A stretch of DNA of 8,108 nucleotides from Paracoccaceae bacterium (GTDB lineage Bacteria > Pseudomonadota > Alphaproteobacteria > Rhodobacterales > Rhodobacteraceae). Below, in pieces: positions 1 to 6,633 of the stretch. The notes beneath the pieces are model-generated. The model did no database searches, was not told the DNA's origin, and worked only from the letters and a program-made list of their open reading frames with translations. How positions within the stretch are numbered: the stretch's first letter is position 1; every line of letters begins with the position of its first letter. Location of the stretch: assembly GCA_011523445.1 (NCBI GenBank), contig WTGT01000198.1, forward strand, positions 1 to 8,108, in the 5' to 3' direction. Position numbers and translations under genes: made by a program.

Positions 1-23
1 ATGTTATCCATTAGGTAATATCT

Positions 24-28
24 AGGAG
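24..28 (+). promoter_or_regulatory. Ribosome binding site of the antitoxin gene
   Basis: AGGAG lies 6 bases before the ATG at 35. This is a near-consensus Shine-Dalgarno sequence and fixes the start of the antitoxin. The 34 bases upstream are too few to judge a promoter or an autoregulatory operator. Confidence 0.75.
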
Positions 29-34
29 AAAGAG

Positions 35-586
35 ATGGAGGATTCTAATCTCACCGTAGGGGAAATATCCTCCCTTGTGGGAATTCCTGCAAAGGAAATT
101 ACCAAGTATATTGAATCTAATGTGGTGTCAGCCCAAAAGCCCAATGGGAAATACCTCCTTCCTAAGGAAGCAATTTTGTTCTTTGGTGTTATCAACAAAG
201 ATGACATAAACAATTTGCCCCAAAGTGCAAAAAAAGAAATTTGGAAAAAAATACTTAAAGTTATTGACCCCTCCGCAGGGGTTGAGGTACAAGGTAGGAA
301 AATCCACTTCGACCCAATGATCAGCAACCTCTGGAAAGAAGCAGAGCAGTATATAAAGTTCCGTTCAGAATTTATTGAGCATAATCCAAGGATCCTTGGT
401 GGAACCCCAGTTATCAAAGGTACCCGCATTACCGCATATTCTGTTCGTGGTTGGTTAAAGGGTAATGAAACAATTGATGACTTAATTGAAGAATACCCAG
501 ATATTCCCCCAGAGGCATTTCAAGTAGCTGAATTGTATGCGAAATCAAACCCTATGAGAGGTAGACCAAAAGGTTTGCCTCGTTGA
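35..586 (+). CDS. DUF433 (VapB-like) antitoxin with N-terminal MerR/excisionase-like segment
   Basis: A 183-residue protein, predicted antitoxin of the toxin encoded next. Residues 1-50 (LTVGEISSLVGIPAKEITKYI, then a wing-like LLPKEAILFF stretch) look like a MerR/excisionase-type helix-turn-helix, probably for DNA binding and autoregulation. Residues 113-172 are a DUF433 domain with the signature GGTPVIKGTRI at 122-132 followed by helices (VRGWLKGNETIDDLIEEYP). The middle (about 60-110) is a charged helical linker. Plain DUF433 antitoxins are around 70-110 residues, so this is the long two-domain form; the VapB45 antitoxin of Mycobacterium tuberculosis is, from memory, a similar long type. 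The ATG has a good AGGAG ribosome binding site. The stop overlaps the toxin start by 4 bases, the usual antitoxin-first order. Antitoxin function is inferred from domain and context; the N-terminal domain is the less certain part. Confidence 0.85.
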   Translation: MEDSNLTVGEISSLVGIPAKEITKYIESNVVSAQKPNGKYLLPKEAILFFGVINKDDINNLPQSAKKEIWKKILKVIDPSAGVEVQGRKIHFDPMISNLWKEAEQYIKFRSEFIEHNPRILGGTPVIKGTRITAYSVRGWLKGNETIDDLIEEYPDIPPEAFQVAELYAKSNPMRGRPKGLPR

Positions 587-969
587 GACTGTTTCTGGAT
601 GAATGCCTTTCTCCTCAAATTGCCTTGGATTTGGCCAGAGAAAGAAATTACATTACAGTTCATCCTAGAAATGATGGTGGTCGTGGTAATGAAGATTACC
701 AAGTTGTTCAAAGGTGTATAAATAACGATTTAGTAATAGTTACCGAAAATGCCGACGACTTTCGGGAACTTTTAAGTAGAGAAGATTTACATCCAGGTTT
801 GATAATCCTGCCCTGTCTCCCAAGAAATACAAGTAAGGCCTTTCTCCTTTTGGCTATTGATTATCTCAATGAATTAGATCAAGAGGAGGACCCTATGGAT
901 TTGATGATTAATCAAATATTAGTTGTATCAAAGGAGGGAGTTCCAAGCTTAAGACCGTTGCCTGATTAG
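583..969 (+). CDS. DUF5615 PIN-like toxin (VapC-like putative ribonuclease)
   Basis: A 128-residue predicted toxin with the DUF5615 (Mut7-C-like PIN) fold. It opens with MRLFLDECLSP, where Asp6 and Glu7 match the first acidic pair of the family. Glu37-Asp38 lie mid-protein, and TENADDF at 54-60 supplies the late Thr plus Asp58/Asp59 that PIN-like enzymes use for metal binding. Members are thought to be Mg2+-dependent RNases held inactive by the partner antitoxin; the RNA target cannot be read from sequence. The start codon is TTG, overlapping the antitoxin stop as TTGA, so translation is probably coupled and toxin output kept low. A downstream start would lose the LFLDE motif, which supports this choice. 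The acidic motifs are intact, so the toxin looks functional. The C-terminal 30 residues (LNELDQEEDPMDLMIN onward) are less typical. Confidence 0.85.
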   Translation: MRLFLDECLSPQIALDLARERNYITVHPRNDGGRGNEDYQVVQRCINNDLVIVTENADDFRELLSREDLHPGLIILPCLPRNTSKAFLLLAIDYLNELDQEEDPMDLMINQILVVSKEGVPSLRPLPD

Positions 970-985
970 TATGTGCTTGAGTTTC

Positions 986-989
986 GGAG
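986..989 (+). promoter_or_regulatory. Ribosome binding site favouring the SDR start at 1001
   Basis: GGAG lies 11 bases before the ATG at 1001. The in-frame ATG at 971 has no purine-rich sequence at the right distance and would add ten residues (MCLSFGVVLS) ahead of the normal start of an SDR protein. Confidence 0.45.
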
Positions 990-1000
990 TAGTGTTGTCA

Positions 1001-1759
1001 ATGAATCAGCAAAAGAAAATTGCCTTGGTTACAGGTGCTAGCAGGGGAATAGGCAAGGAAATTGCTGTAACACTAAGTCAAAATGGTTATTTGGTAATTT
1101 GCTGTGGACGAAATCAAGCAGTGGATAATTTTCCTTCGGAATTGATCTGGAGAAAAGTTGATGTTTCAAGTGCAAGTCAAGTTGGTGAACTGAGCAGGTA
1201 TATTGAATCATATATCGGGGTAGTTTCTTTGGTTGTGAACAATGCAGGTATCCAGTTGGAAAAGACGGTTGTAGATACTACTGATGAGGAATGGGACTTG
1301 GTAATTGGTACCAATTGCAAGGGTGTATTCAATATTTGCCGGGAATTTATTCCCCATATGGAAAGTGCTGGTGGTGGATCAATTATCAATATTGGTTCGA
1401 TTTCCGGTAAAAAGGCCGACCCTGGGTTGGCAATTTATGATGCCTCCAAGGGATTCGTTCATTCCTTGACCAAGGCTATTGCCGTTGATCATGGACCAGA
1501 TATCCGTTGTAATTCAATCTGCCCTGGCTGGATAAGAACGGAAATGACCGAAACAGCATTTGAAACTGCCAAAAACCCGGAAATTGCCGAGAAAGATGCC
1601 ATTGCCAGACATCCGGCAGGAAGATTGGGTAAACCCAGAGACATAGCAAACCTAGCTCTGTGGTTGGCTTCGGATCAAGCATCATTTGTTACAGGACAAT
1701 GTATAGATGTTGATGGTGGGTTGAATTCAATTTCCACCATCAGACCTGATTTGTTTTAA
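1001..1759 (+). CDS. Short-chain dehydrogenase/reductase (classical SDR, FabG-like)
   Basis: A 252-residue cytoplasmic NAD(P)(H)-dependent oxidoreductase of the classical SDR family. From the ATG at 1001 it shows the cofactor motif TGASRGIG (11-18), NNAG (80-83), Asn105, the catalytic Ser133 in INIGSISG, Tyr146 and Lys150 in YDASK, and the CPG turn at 174-176. The C-terminus has the usual TGQCIDVDGG (231-240). All four members of the Asn-Ser-Tyr-Lys tetrad are present, so it should be active. Length matches FabG, sorbitol or glucose-dehydrogenase-type enzymes, and the substrate cannot be assigned. Arg15 in the glycine motif is common in NADP-preferring members, but this is weak evidence. It begins 31 bases after the toxin stop on the same strand, so it may be read through from the toxin-antitoxin promoter. 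An alternative start at 971 is less likely for lack of a ribosome binding site. Confidence 0.9.
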   Translation: MNQQKKIALVTGASRGIGKEIAVTLSQNGYLVICCGRNQAVDNFPSELIWRKVDVSSASQVGELSRYIESYIGVVSLVVNNAGIQLEKTVVDTTDEEWDLVIGTNCKGVFNICREFIPHMESAGGGSIINIGSISGKKADPGLAIYDASKGFVHSLTKAIAVDHGPDIRCNSICPGWIRTEMTETAFETAKNPEIAEKDAIARHPAGRLGKPRDIANLALWLASDQASFVTGQCIDVDGGLNSISTIRPDLF

Positions 1760-1782
1760 ATCTCCCTTGACCTAAAATGAAT

Positions 1783-1811
1783 TCAATCTGGTGATTGTGC
1801 CAGAATATTGA
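1783..1811 (+). terminator. Possible weak terminator hairpin after the SDR gene
   Basis: TCAAT-CTGG and CCAG-(AAT)-ATTGA form a bulged stem of 5 plus 4 pairs around an 8-base loop, starting 24 bases after the SDR stop and followed by TTGTTAAATTT. The stem is AT-rich and the T-run broken, so this is only a candidate. Nothing else structured was seen in the 189-base gap up to 1948. Confidence 0.25.
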
Positions 1812-1948
1812 TTGTTAAATTTGAAGTTGTGAATTGTACCTAGAATGAATAGGGTAGGGCGAGTTATCACTAGAAACAAATTCCTTACATAAATCAATAA
1901 ATCATCATTGAATGGATGAGGAATTCTAATTTGTAAATAAGGTAAGCA

Positions 1949-2995
1949 ATGTCGTTAAATGTATTAATTTTAGGTGCTTCTTACGGATCACTTCTTTCAA
2001 CTAAACTGTTGATGGCAGGTCATAATACGACTCTGGTATGTCTGCCGGAAGAAGCAGATTTAATCAACAAGGAAGGCACAATAGTTCGAATCACCCGTCG
2101 TGGAGCATCTGAACCAGACTTGATTCACTCCTCGGAACTCCCTGGAAAGGTAAAGGGAAATACCCCCGAAAATGTAAATCCAAGTGATTACGATATGATT
2201 GGTCTGGCGATGCAGGAACCTCAATACAGGGCCCCATCGGTTTGGGATCTTCTAAAGCGCATTGCTGCCTCAGGCAAGCCTTGTTTATCCATTATGAACA
2301 TGCCCCCGCTCGTATATTTGAAAAGGATTCCTGGACTGGATACTGAACCATTGAGATCATGTTATACGGAACCGAGGGTTTGGGATGATTTTGATCCAGA
2401 CAATTTTACCTTGTGTAGTCCTGATCCACAGGCATTCCGGCCACCAGAGGAAAAACTGAATTTCCTGCATGTCGGTTTACCTACAAATTTCAAGGCTTCC
2501 AAGTTTGTCAAGCCCGAACACAACACAATTCTCAACACTTTGGCCGATGATATTATGGCAGCACGATATAAGGGTAATGAAATTCCGGTCAAGCTTAAGG
2601 TCCATGAATCACTCTTCATTCCGATGGCCAAATGGAGTATGTTGCTAACAGGTAACTACAGGGCAATTACCGAAGGAGATCCACGGTCAATTAAAGAAGC
2701 AGTTCATAGTGATTTACCCTTATCGGAGGAAATCTACAGCTGGGTTGACAGTGTTGTTCAAACCATGGGGGCGAACAAGGAAGACCAGGTACCTTTCGAG
2801 AAATATGCAAATGCTGCAAATTCTCTCCTCAAACCATCATCAGCAGCAAGAGCAGTGTCAGCTGGTGCCAAGTCTATCGAGCGAGTTGATAAACTAGTTC
2901 AAGCTATTGCTGGAAGCTTTGATTTGACAAATCAATCTGTTGATAAAAATATAATGTTGGTAGATGGGAAATTAGTAGAAAATAATAGAGATTAA
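1949..2995 (+). CDS. Ketopantoate reductase-like (ApbA/PanE family) protein
   Basis: A 348-residue protein resembling 2-dehydropantoate 2-reductase, a two-domain NADP-dependent enzyme. The N-terminus is a Rossmann fold: LNVLILGASYGSLLSTKLLMAGH, with GASYGS (9-14) in place of the usual GxGxxG, then a hydrophobic strand ending in an LVCLP turn. SIMNMPP (114-120) sits where the family has the QNG loop, so Asn117 may match the substrate-binding Asn. The helical C-terminal domain contains MAKWSMLLTGNYRAIT (226-241). Lys228 aligns with the catalytic Lys and Asn236 with the second conserved Asn, but the first Asn of the K-x3-N-x3-N pattern is Leu232. At 348 residues it is longer than typical PanE (about 300), with extra sequence at 125-190. 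It probably acts on something other than ketopantoate, and panE is not assigned. The ATG has AAGG six bases upstream. It stands alone between the SDR and the convergent guaA unit. Confidence 0.65.
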   Translation: MSLNVLILGASYGSLLSTKLLMAGHNTTLVCLPEEADLINKEGTIVRITRRGASEPDLIHSSELPGKVKGNTPENVNPSDYDMIGLAMQEPQYRAPSVWDLLKRIAASGKPCLSIMNMPPLVYLKRIPGLDTEPLRSCYTEPRVWDDFDPDNFTLCSPDPQAFRPPEEKLNFLHVGLPTNFKASKFVKPEHNTILNTLADDIMAARYKGNEIPVKLKVHESLFIPMAKWSMLLTGNYRAITEGDPRSIKEAVHSDLPLSEEIYSWVDSVVQTMGANKEDQVPFEKYANAANSLLKPSSAARAVSAGAKSIERVDKLVQAIAGSFDLTNQSVDKNIMLVDGKLVENNRD

Positions 2996-3107
2996 TTGCT
3001 ACGCATTTGAATACTATAATTTCTGGTACAAAACCTTATCAAGCAATTTACAAGAAATATTCATCCAACATCTTGTTAGACAAATAATCGGATCAGGCCT
3101 TAATCTC

Positions 3108-3302
3108 TCAAGTAAAATATTTTTCATAATGGTTTTCACGCTCGGATTTTAGCATTCCTGCGGTTTCATCCATAAACCTGTTTCTTTCTTCTCTTGTGTT
3201 AAATACCCAAATACAAACGGTATCCTTGCTGTGATAGATTGCTTTCAACTCATCATCTATTTCGCAAATGTTTTGCGGTATTTCTACTTTTAAGCAATAC
3301 AT
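3108..3302 (-). CDS. Small conserved-looking protein of unknown function, coupled to guaA
   Basis: A 64-residue soluble protein that I do not recognise. The first half (MYCLKVEIPQNICEIDDELK) and the segment KDTVCIWVFNTREERNRFMDE suggest two beta strands and helices. The C-terminal half is highly charged and ends with ERENHYEKYF. There is no signal peptide or membrane segment. Two Cys (3 and 13) are near the N-terminus and a third (Cys30) is central; no metal-binding pattern is evident. It starts 4 bases after the guaA stop. Its ribosome binding site, GGGAG 7 bases before the ATG, is made of the final Trp-Glu codons of guaA, so it is very likely co-transcribed and translationally coupled with guaA. 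This spacing is the main reason to accept it as a real gene. It is followed by a 112-base gap before the convergent gene's end, with no clear terminator. Confidence 0.6.
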   Translation of the reverse strand: MYCLKVEIPQNICEIDDELKAIYHSKDTVCIWVFNTREERNRFMDETAGMLKSERENHYEKYFT

Positions 3303-3306
3303 GTTT

Positions 3307-4872
3307 TTACTCCCATTCTATGGTTCCTGGTGGTTTGGAGGTGATGTCATATGTCACTCTGTTTACACCCTTGACCTCATTGACAATTCTGTTCGAGGTT
3401 TCTGCCAGGAAGGATGCTGAAAAGGGATAAAACTGAGCTGTCATACCATCAACACTTGTAACTGCTCTGAGAGAACAGACATGATCATAGGTTCTACCAT
3501 CACCCATCACTCCAACTGTCCTAACGGGAAGCAAGGTGGCAAATGCTTGCCAGATGTTGTCGTATAACCCGTGAATTTTAATTTGATCTATGAATATCGT
3601 GTCGATTTTCCGTAAAATCGATAATTTTTCGTGAGTAATATCTCCCAGGCACCTGATAGCCAAACCGGGACCGGGGAAGGGGTGTCTGCCCAAAAATTCC
3701 TGGGGAATGCCCAACTCCATCCCCAAGTCCCTGACCTCATCCTTGAACAACTCCTTGAGTGGTTCTACCAATTTGAACTCAAGATTCTCAGGCAATCCTC
3801 CTACATTGTGATGAGACTTAATCGTTTCACTTGGACCTCCGGTAAAACTTACCGATTCGATAATATCCGGATAAAGTGTTCCTTGAGCCAGAAACTCATG
3901 ACCCTGCAATTTTTGCGCTTCATTTTCAAATACCTCAATAAAGGTTCCACCAATGATTTTTCGCTTTTCCTCTGGGTCGGATACTCCCTTCAATTTTTCA
4001 AGAAACAGATTTGATGCTTCCACAAACACCAGGGGGATCTGAAAATTCTCCCTGAACATTGAAACCACTTGGGAAGCCTCATTTTCCCGTAAGAGACCAT
4101 GATCAACAAAAATGCATGTTAATTGCTCTGGAATTGTCCTGTGAAGCAAAACGGCAGTAACCGTTGAATCAACACCTCCGGAAATTGCACAAATTACCTT
4201 GCCTGAACCAACCTGCTCCCTGATGAGTTTGGTTACTTCATTCCTATAGGTGCCCATGGTCCAGTTAGGCTGGATTTCTGCTATGTTCAGGAAGTTTTCC
4301 AGAAACCTTGAACCATTGACTGTATGGTAAACCTCCGGATGAAACTGAATTCCAAAGAACTTGCGTTCAAAATCAGCGATGATTGCATTTGGACTGTTAC
4401 TTGATTTGCCGATTTGAATAAATCCGTCCGGGAGACGTGAAACCTTGTCACCATGGGACATCCAGACAATCTCTTCACCGTCCTGAAACAAATCCTTGAA
4501 AATGGAACACTCCAGGAACTCCCTATTTGGATTTACCACTGCCTTGCCAAATTCACGAACCTTGCCTTTCTCAACCATTCCACCCAATTGACTGGCCATG
4601 ATTTGCTGACCATAGCATATTCCCAAGATCGGAATTCCCAACTCGTAAATCATTTCGGGAGGTGAGTAGGGGTTCTCATCCACGACACTTCCAGGACTAC
4701 CCGATAAAACAATTGCCTTAGGGTTTCTTCGGTTTATGAAGTCCTCGGAGACATTTTGACAGGGATGGATTTCACAATAGGTGTTTAATTCTCTGAATCT
4801 TCTGGCAATTAATTGTGTTACCTGACTACCAAAGTCGATGATAAGGATTAGATCATGTAGATTTGGGTTCAC
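3307..4872 (-). CDS. guaA: GMP synthase (glutamine-hydrolysing)
   Basis: A 521-residue enzyme converting XMP to GMP with ATP and glutamine, the last step of guanine nucleotide synthesis. The N-terminal class I glutamine amidotransferase domain (about 7-195) has the catalytic triad Cys86 (GICYGQQ), His178 and Glu180 (GIQFHPEVYH). The ATP-pyrophosphatase domain begins near 205 and has the P-loop SGGVDS (231-236), then IKSHHNVGGLP (351-361) and RHPFPGPGLAIR (396-407). The C-terminal dimerisation domain ends with VTYDITSKPPGTIEWE, as in bacterial GuaA. Length and all motifs are normal and complete. The start is a GTG at 4872 with only GAG six bases upstream. An ATG eleven bases earlier opens a 4-codon frame that stops inside this GTG, described in the findings. 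The gene is followed by a coupled 64-residue gene and is divergent from the MttB gene; guaB is not in the window. Confidence 0.98.
   Translation of the reverse strand: MNPNLHDLILIIDFGSQVTQLIARRFRELNTYCEIHPCQNVSEDFINRRNPKAIVLSGSPGSVVDENPYSPPEMIYELGIPILGICYGQQIMASQLGGMVEKGKVREFGKAVVNPNREFLECSIFKDLFQDGEEIVWMSHGDKVSRLPDGFIQIGKSSNSPNAIIADFERKFFGIQFHPEVYHTVNGSRFLENFLNIAEIQPNWTMGTYRNEVTKLIREQVGSGKVICAISGGVDSTVTAVLLHRTIPEQLTCIFVDHGLLRENEASQVVSMFRENFQIPLVFVEASNLFLEKLKGVSDPEEKRKIIGGTFIEVFENEAQKLQGHEFLAQGTLYPDIIESVSFTGGPSETIKSHHNVGGLPENLEFKLVEPLKELFKDEVRDLGMELGIPQEFLGRHPFPGPGLAIRCLGDITHEKLSILRKIDTIFIDQIKIHGLYDNIWQAFATLLPVRTVGVMGDGRTYDHVCSLRAVTSVDGMTAQFYPFSASFLAETSNRIVNEVKGVNRVTYDITSKPPGTIEWE
3310..3314 (-). 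promoter_or_regulatory. Ribosome binding site of the small gene, inside the end of guaA
   Basis: Read on the minus strand, GGGAG falls in the last two sense codons of guaA (TGG GAG), followed by TAAAAAC and the ATG at 3302. The spacing is 7 bases. This is a strong Shine-Dalgarno sequence and implies coupling of the two genes. Confidence 0.55.
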
Positions 4873-4892
4873 TTTATACTCATTGAATAGTT

Positions 4893-4907
4893 CCGATTTG
4901 TAATCGG
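4893..4907 (-). promoter_or_regulatory. 15-base perfect dyad in the guaA leader
   Basis: CCGATT and AATCGG form a perfect 6-base inverted repeat around 3 bases, 21-35 bases before the guaA GTG. It could be an operator half-site pair or a small hairpin in the 5' leader. A TATAAA hexamer (minus strand, 4920-4925) just upstream could be the guaA -10 box, which would put the dyad in the transcribed leader, but I see no convincing -35 for it. A consensus TTGACA at 4911-4916 (minus) has no -10 at a proper distance. Confidence 0.35.
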
Positions 4908-4952
4908 TATTGTCAAAAATTTATATGGAATTAATACCAAAAAATAGAATGG

Positions 4953-4991
4953 AATTGGTGTAAGTAAGTTGAATTGACTATCTTACCAATT
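4953..4991 (+). repeat. Imperfect inverted repeat upstream of the MttB gene
   Basis: AATTGG-TG-TAAG (4953-4964) and CTTACCAATT (4982-4991) pair over 10 bases with a 2-base bulge around a 17-base spacer. It overlaps the candidate -35 box TTGACT at 4974-4979, so it would be well placed as an operator for the MttB gene. No regulator binding this motif is recognised, and AT-rich intergenic DNA can give such repeats by chance. Confidence 0.3.
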
Positions 4992-5001
4992 GATTTGGAA
5001 T
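4974..5001 (+). promoter_or_regulatory. Candidate sigma70-type promoter of the MttB gene
   Basis: TTGACT (5 of 6 matches to the -35 consensus) and TGGAAT (4 of 6 to the -10) are separated by 16 bases. Transcription would start near 5008, leaving a leader of about 36 bases before the ATG at 5044. The -10 is poor, so this is a suggestion only. Confidence 0.25.
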
Positions 5002-5043
5002 ATTTAGATCAGCAAAATTTAAACAGGATTGGATTTACTCCCC

Positions 5044-6591
5044 ATGGTCGATTTACGAGCAAACAGAACTAGAAGAAGAGGGGGTGGCGGGGCCAGAAAA
5101 AGGGCTGAACGAACCACCCTCAAAATAGAGACTGCTAGGTTTATCGAAAGGAGTTTACCCAACCTGGAACTGTATTCGGATGAAGCATTGGAAATTATCG
5201 AAAACAATGCTGAACTTCTGCTTGAAGAAATTGGTGTGGATTTCAAGGATAATCCCAAGGCTCTTGAACTCTGGAAGGATGCTGGAGCCGATGTACAAGG
5301 CGAGCGGGTACGATTGCCGAGAGGGCTGGCAAGGAAATTGTTGGAAACGGTACCCTCAAGTTTTACCCAACATGCCAGAAACCCTGCAAGGAGCGTTGAG
5401 ATTTCCCCCGATACCCTTGTTTTTGCTCCTGTTTATGGCCCACCCTTTGTCAGGACACAAAGTGAGGGAAGACGCTATGCCACCATTGATGATTTCCAGA
5501 AATTTGTAAAACTGGGATATATGTCAAAATGGCTTCACCACTCTGGGGGAACGGTTTGTGAACCCACGGATCTGCCGGTTAACAAGCGTCATCTCGACAT
5601 GGTTTTTGCCCATATCAAATATTCCGACAAGCCCTTCATGGGGTCAGTTACGGAATCGTCCAGAGCAGAAGATACCCTGGAAATGACCAGAATATTGTTC
5701 GGCAATGAATTTGTTGACCAGAATACAGTCTTAACTTCCTTGATCAATATCAATTCCCCATTGACCTTTGATGCCGTAATGATGGGTGCTCTGGAAGTAT
5801 ATGCACGCTCAAACCAGGCAACGGTGGTTTCCCCGTTTATTGTTGGCGGTGCCATGGCACCTGTTTCCATCATTGGAACCCTAACCCAGGTATTGGCTGA
5901 AGTGTATGCCGGGATTGGATATAGCCAACTTATCCGAAAAGGTGCGCCGGTTATCTTTGGAACATTTGTCACATCCATAGACATGAACTCGGGTGCTCCT
6001 ACTTTTGGCACACCGGAGGCTTCAAAAATTCTATATGGTGCCGGCCAGTTGGCCCGAAGATTAAATATCCCCTTCAGGTCGGGGGGAGGATTATGTGGTT
6101 CAAAATTGCCCGATGCCCAAGCAGCGTATGAATCAAATTCGACTCTTCAATCGAGTGTATTCGGAGGGGTGAATTTTATGCTGCATTCCTGTGGTTGGTT
6201 GGAGGGAGGTCTGGTTTCTTCCTTTGAAAAATTTGTCATGGATGCCGATCAGTTAGGAGCTTTGCACACCCTAGCTTCACCGATTGATATTTCAACGAAT
6301 GGGCAGGCACTGGATGCCATTCGTGAGGTACAGCCAGGAGGACATTATCTGGGATGTCAGCATACCCAGGATAATTTTAAAACGGCTTTCTGGAAAACCG
6401 ATCTTTTTGATTACAAACCCTTTGAAACCTGGTTCGAGGACGGTTCCAAGGATACCTTTACCTTGGCTAATGAGAGGGTTGAATACCTGTTGAAGGAATA
6501 TCAGACACCACAACTTGATCCTGGAATTGAGGAAGGGTTGGGGGCCTTTATCAACAAGCGTAAGGAATCAATGCCGGATTCCATGGTATGA
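5044..6591 (+). CDS. MttB-family (trimethylamine/betaine) corrinoid methyltransferase, non-pyrrolysine
   Basis: A 515-residue member of the trimethylamine methyltransferase (MttB) family. Known members move a methyl group from trimethylamine, or in the non-pyrrolysine branch from glycine betaine and related quaternary amines, to a cobalamin-carrying protein. After an Arg/Gly-rich start (RTRRRGGGGARKRAER), residues from about 30 to 500 form the family TIM-barrel. Recognisable blocks are VGGAMAPVS (267-275), the glycine-rich SGGGLCGSKLPDAQAAYE (346-363) and the C-terminal GGHYLGCQHTQDNF (432-445). Archaeal MttB reads an in-frame TAG as pyrrolysine. Here the frame is open with no TAG, so trimethylamine need not be the substrate. 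ATG 5044 is preferred over the in-frame TTG at 5029, whose AGGA is immediately adjacent and cannot serve it; GGA lies 10 bases before the ATG. No corrinoid protein or partner methyltransferase is next to it. Substrate not assignable. Confidence 0.88.
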   Translation: MVDLRANRTRRRGGGGARKRAERTTLKIETARFIERSLPNLELYSDEALEIIENNAELLLEEIGVDFKDNPKALELWKDAGADVQGERVRLPRGLARKLLETVPSSFTQHARNPARSVEISPDTLVFAPVYGPPFVRTQSEGRRYATIDDFQKFVKLGYMSKWLHHSGGTVCEPTDLPVNKRHLDMVFAHIKYSDKPFMGSVTESSRAEDTLEMTRILFGNEFVDQNTVLTSLININSPLTFDAVMMGALEVYARSNQATVVSPFIVGGAMAPVSIIGTLTQVLAEVYAGIGYSQLIRKGAPVIFGTFVTSIDMNSGAPTFGTPEASKILYGAGQLARRLNIPFRSGGGLCGSKLPDAQAAYESNSTLQSSVFGGVNFMLHSCGWLEGGLVSSFEKFVMDADQLGALHTLASPIDISTNGQALDAIREVQPGGHYLGCQHTQDNFKTAFWKTDLFDYKPFETWFEDGSKDTFTLANERVEYLLKEYQTPQLDPGIEEGLGAFINKRKESMPDSMV

Positions 6592-6592
6592 T

Positions 6593-6626
6593 ATCCCCCT
6601 GATCACCTGTTGGAAACCAGGGGGAT
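6593..6626 (+). terminator. Strong hairpin between convergent MttB and amt genes
   Basis: ATCCCCCTG (6593-6601) and CAGGGGGAT (6618-6626) form a perfect 9-base stem, mostly G-C, with a 16-base loop. It begins 2 bases after the MttB stop and ends 7 bases before the end of amt. On the plus strand it is followed by TTGAGATTTAT, a broken T-run; on the minus strand no T-run follows. It most likely terminates mttB and may also serve as a 3' end for amt. Confidence 0.65.
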
Positions 6627-6633
6627 TTGAGAT

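Noticed and set aside
1914..1935. Resemblance of the sequence before the ketopantoate-reductase-like gene to the antitoxin start (GATGAGGAATTCTAAT versus GATGGAGGATTCTAAT)
   Set aside because: Short and imperfect, one copy is coding and the other is not; most likely coincidence.
3631..4014. 127-codon open frame on the plus strand
   Set aside because: It lies antisense within the strongly supported guaA gene, shows no domain and has no ribosome binding site that stands out.
5029..5043. TTG at 5029 as the MttB start
   Set aside because: The AGGA directly abuts the TTG with no spacer, and the ATG at 5044 is in frame with a usable GGA 10 bases before it.
5044..6591. Pyrrolysine-containing MttB
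   Set aside because: The frame has no internal TAG and ends at TGA, so no pyrrolysine decoding is needed.
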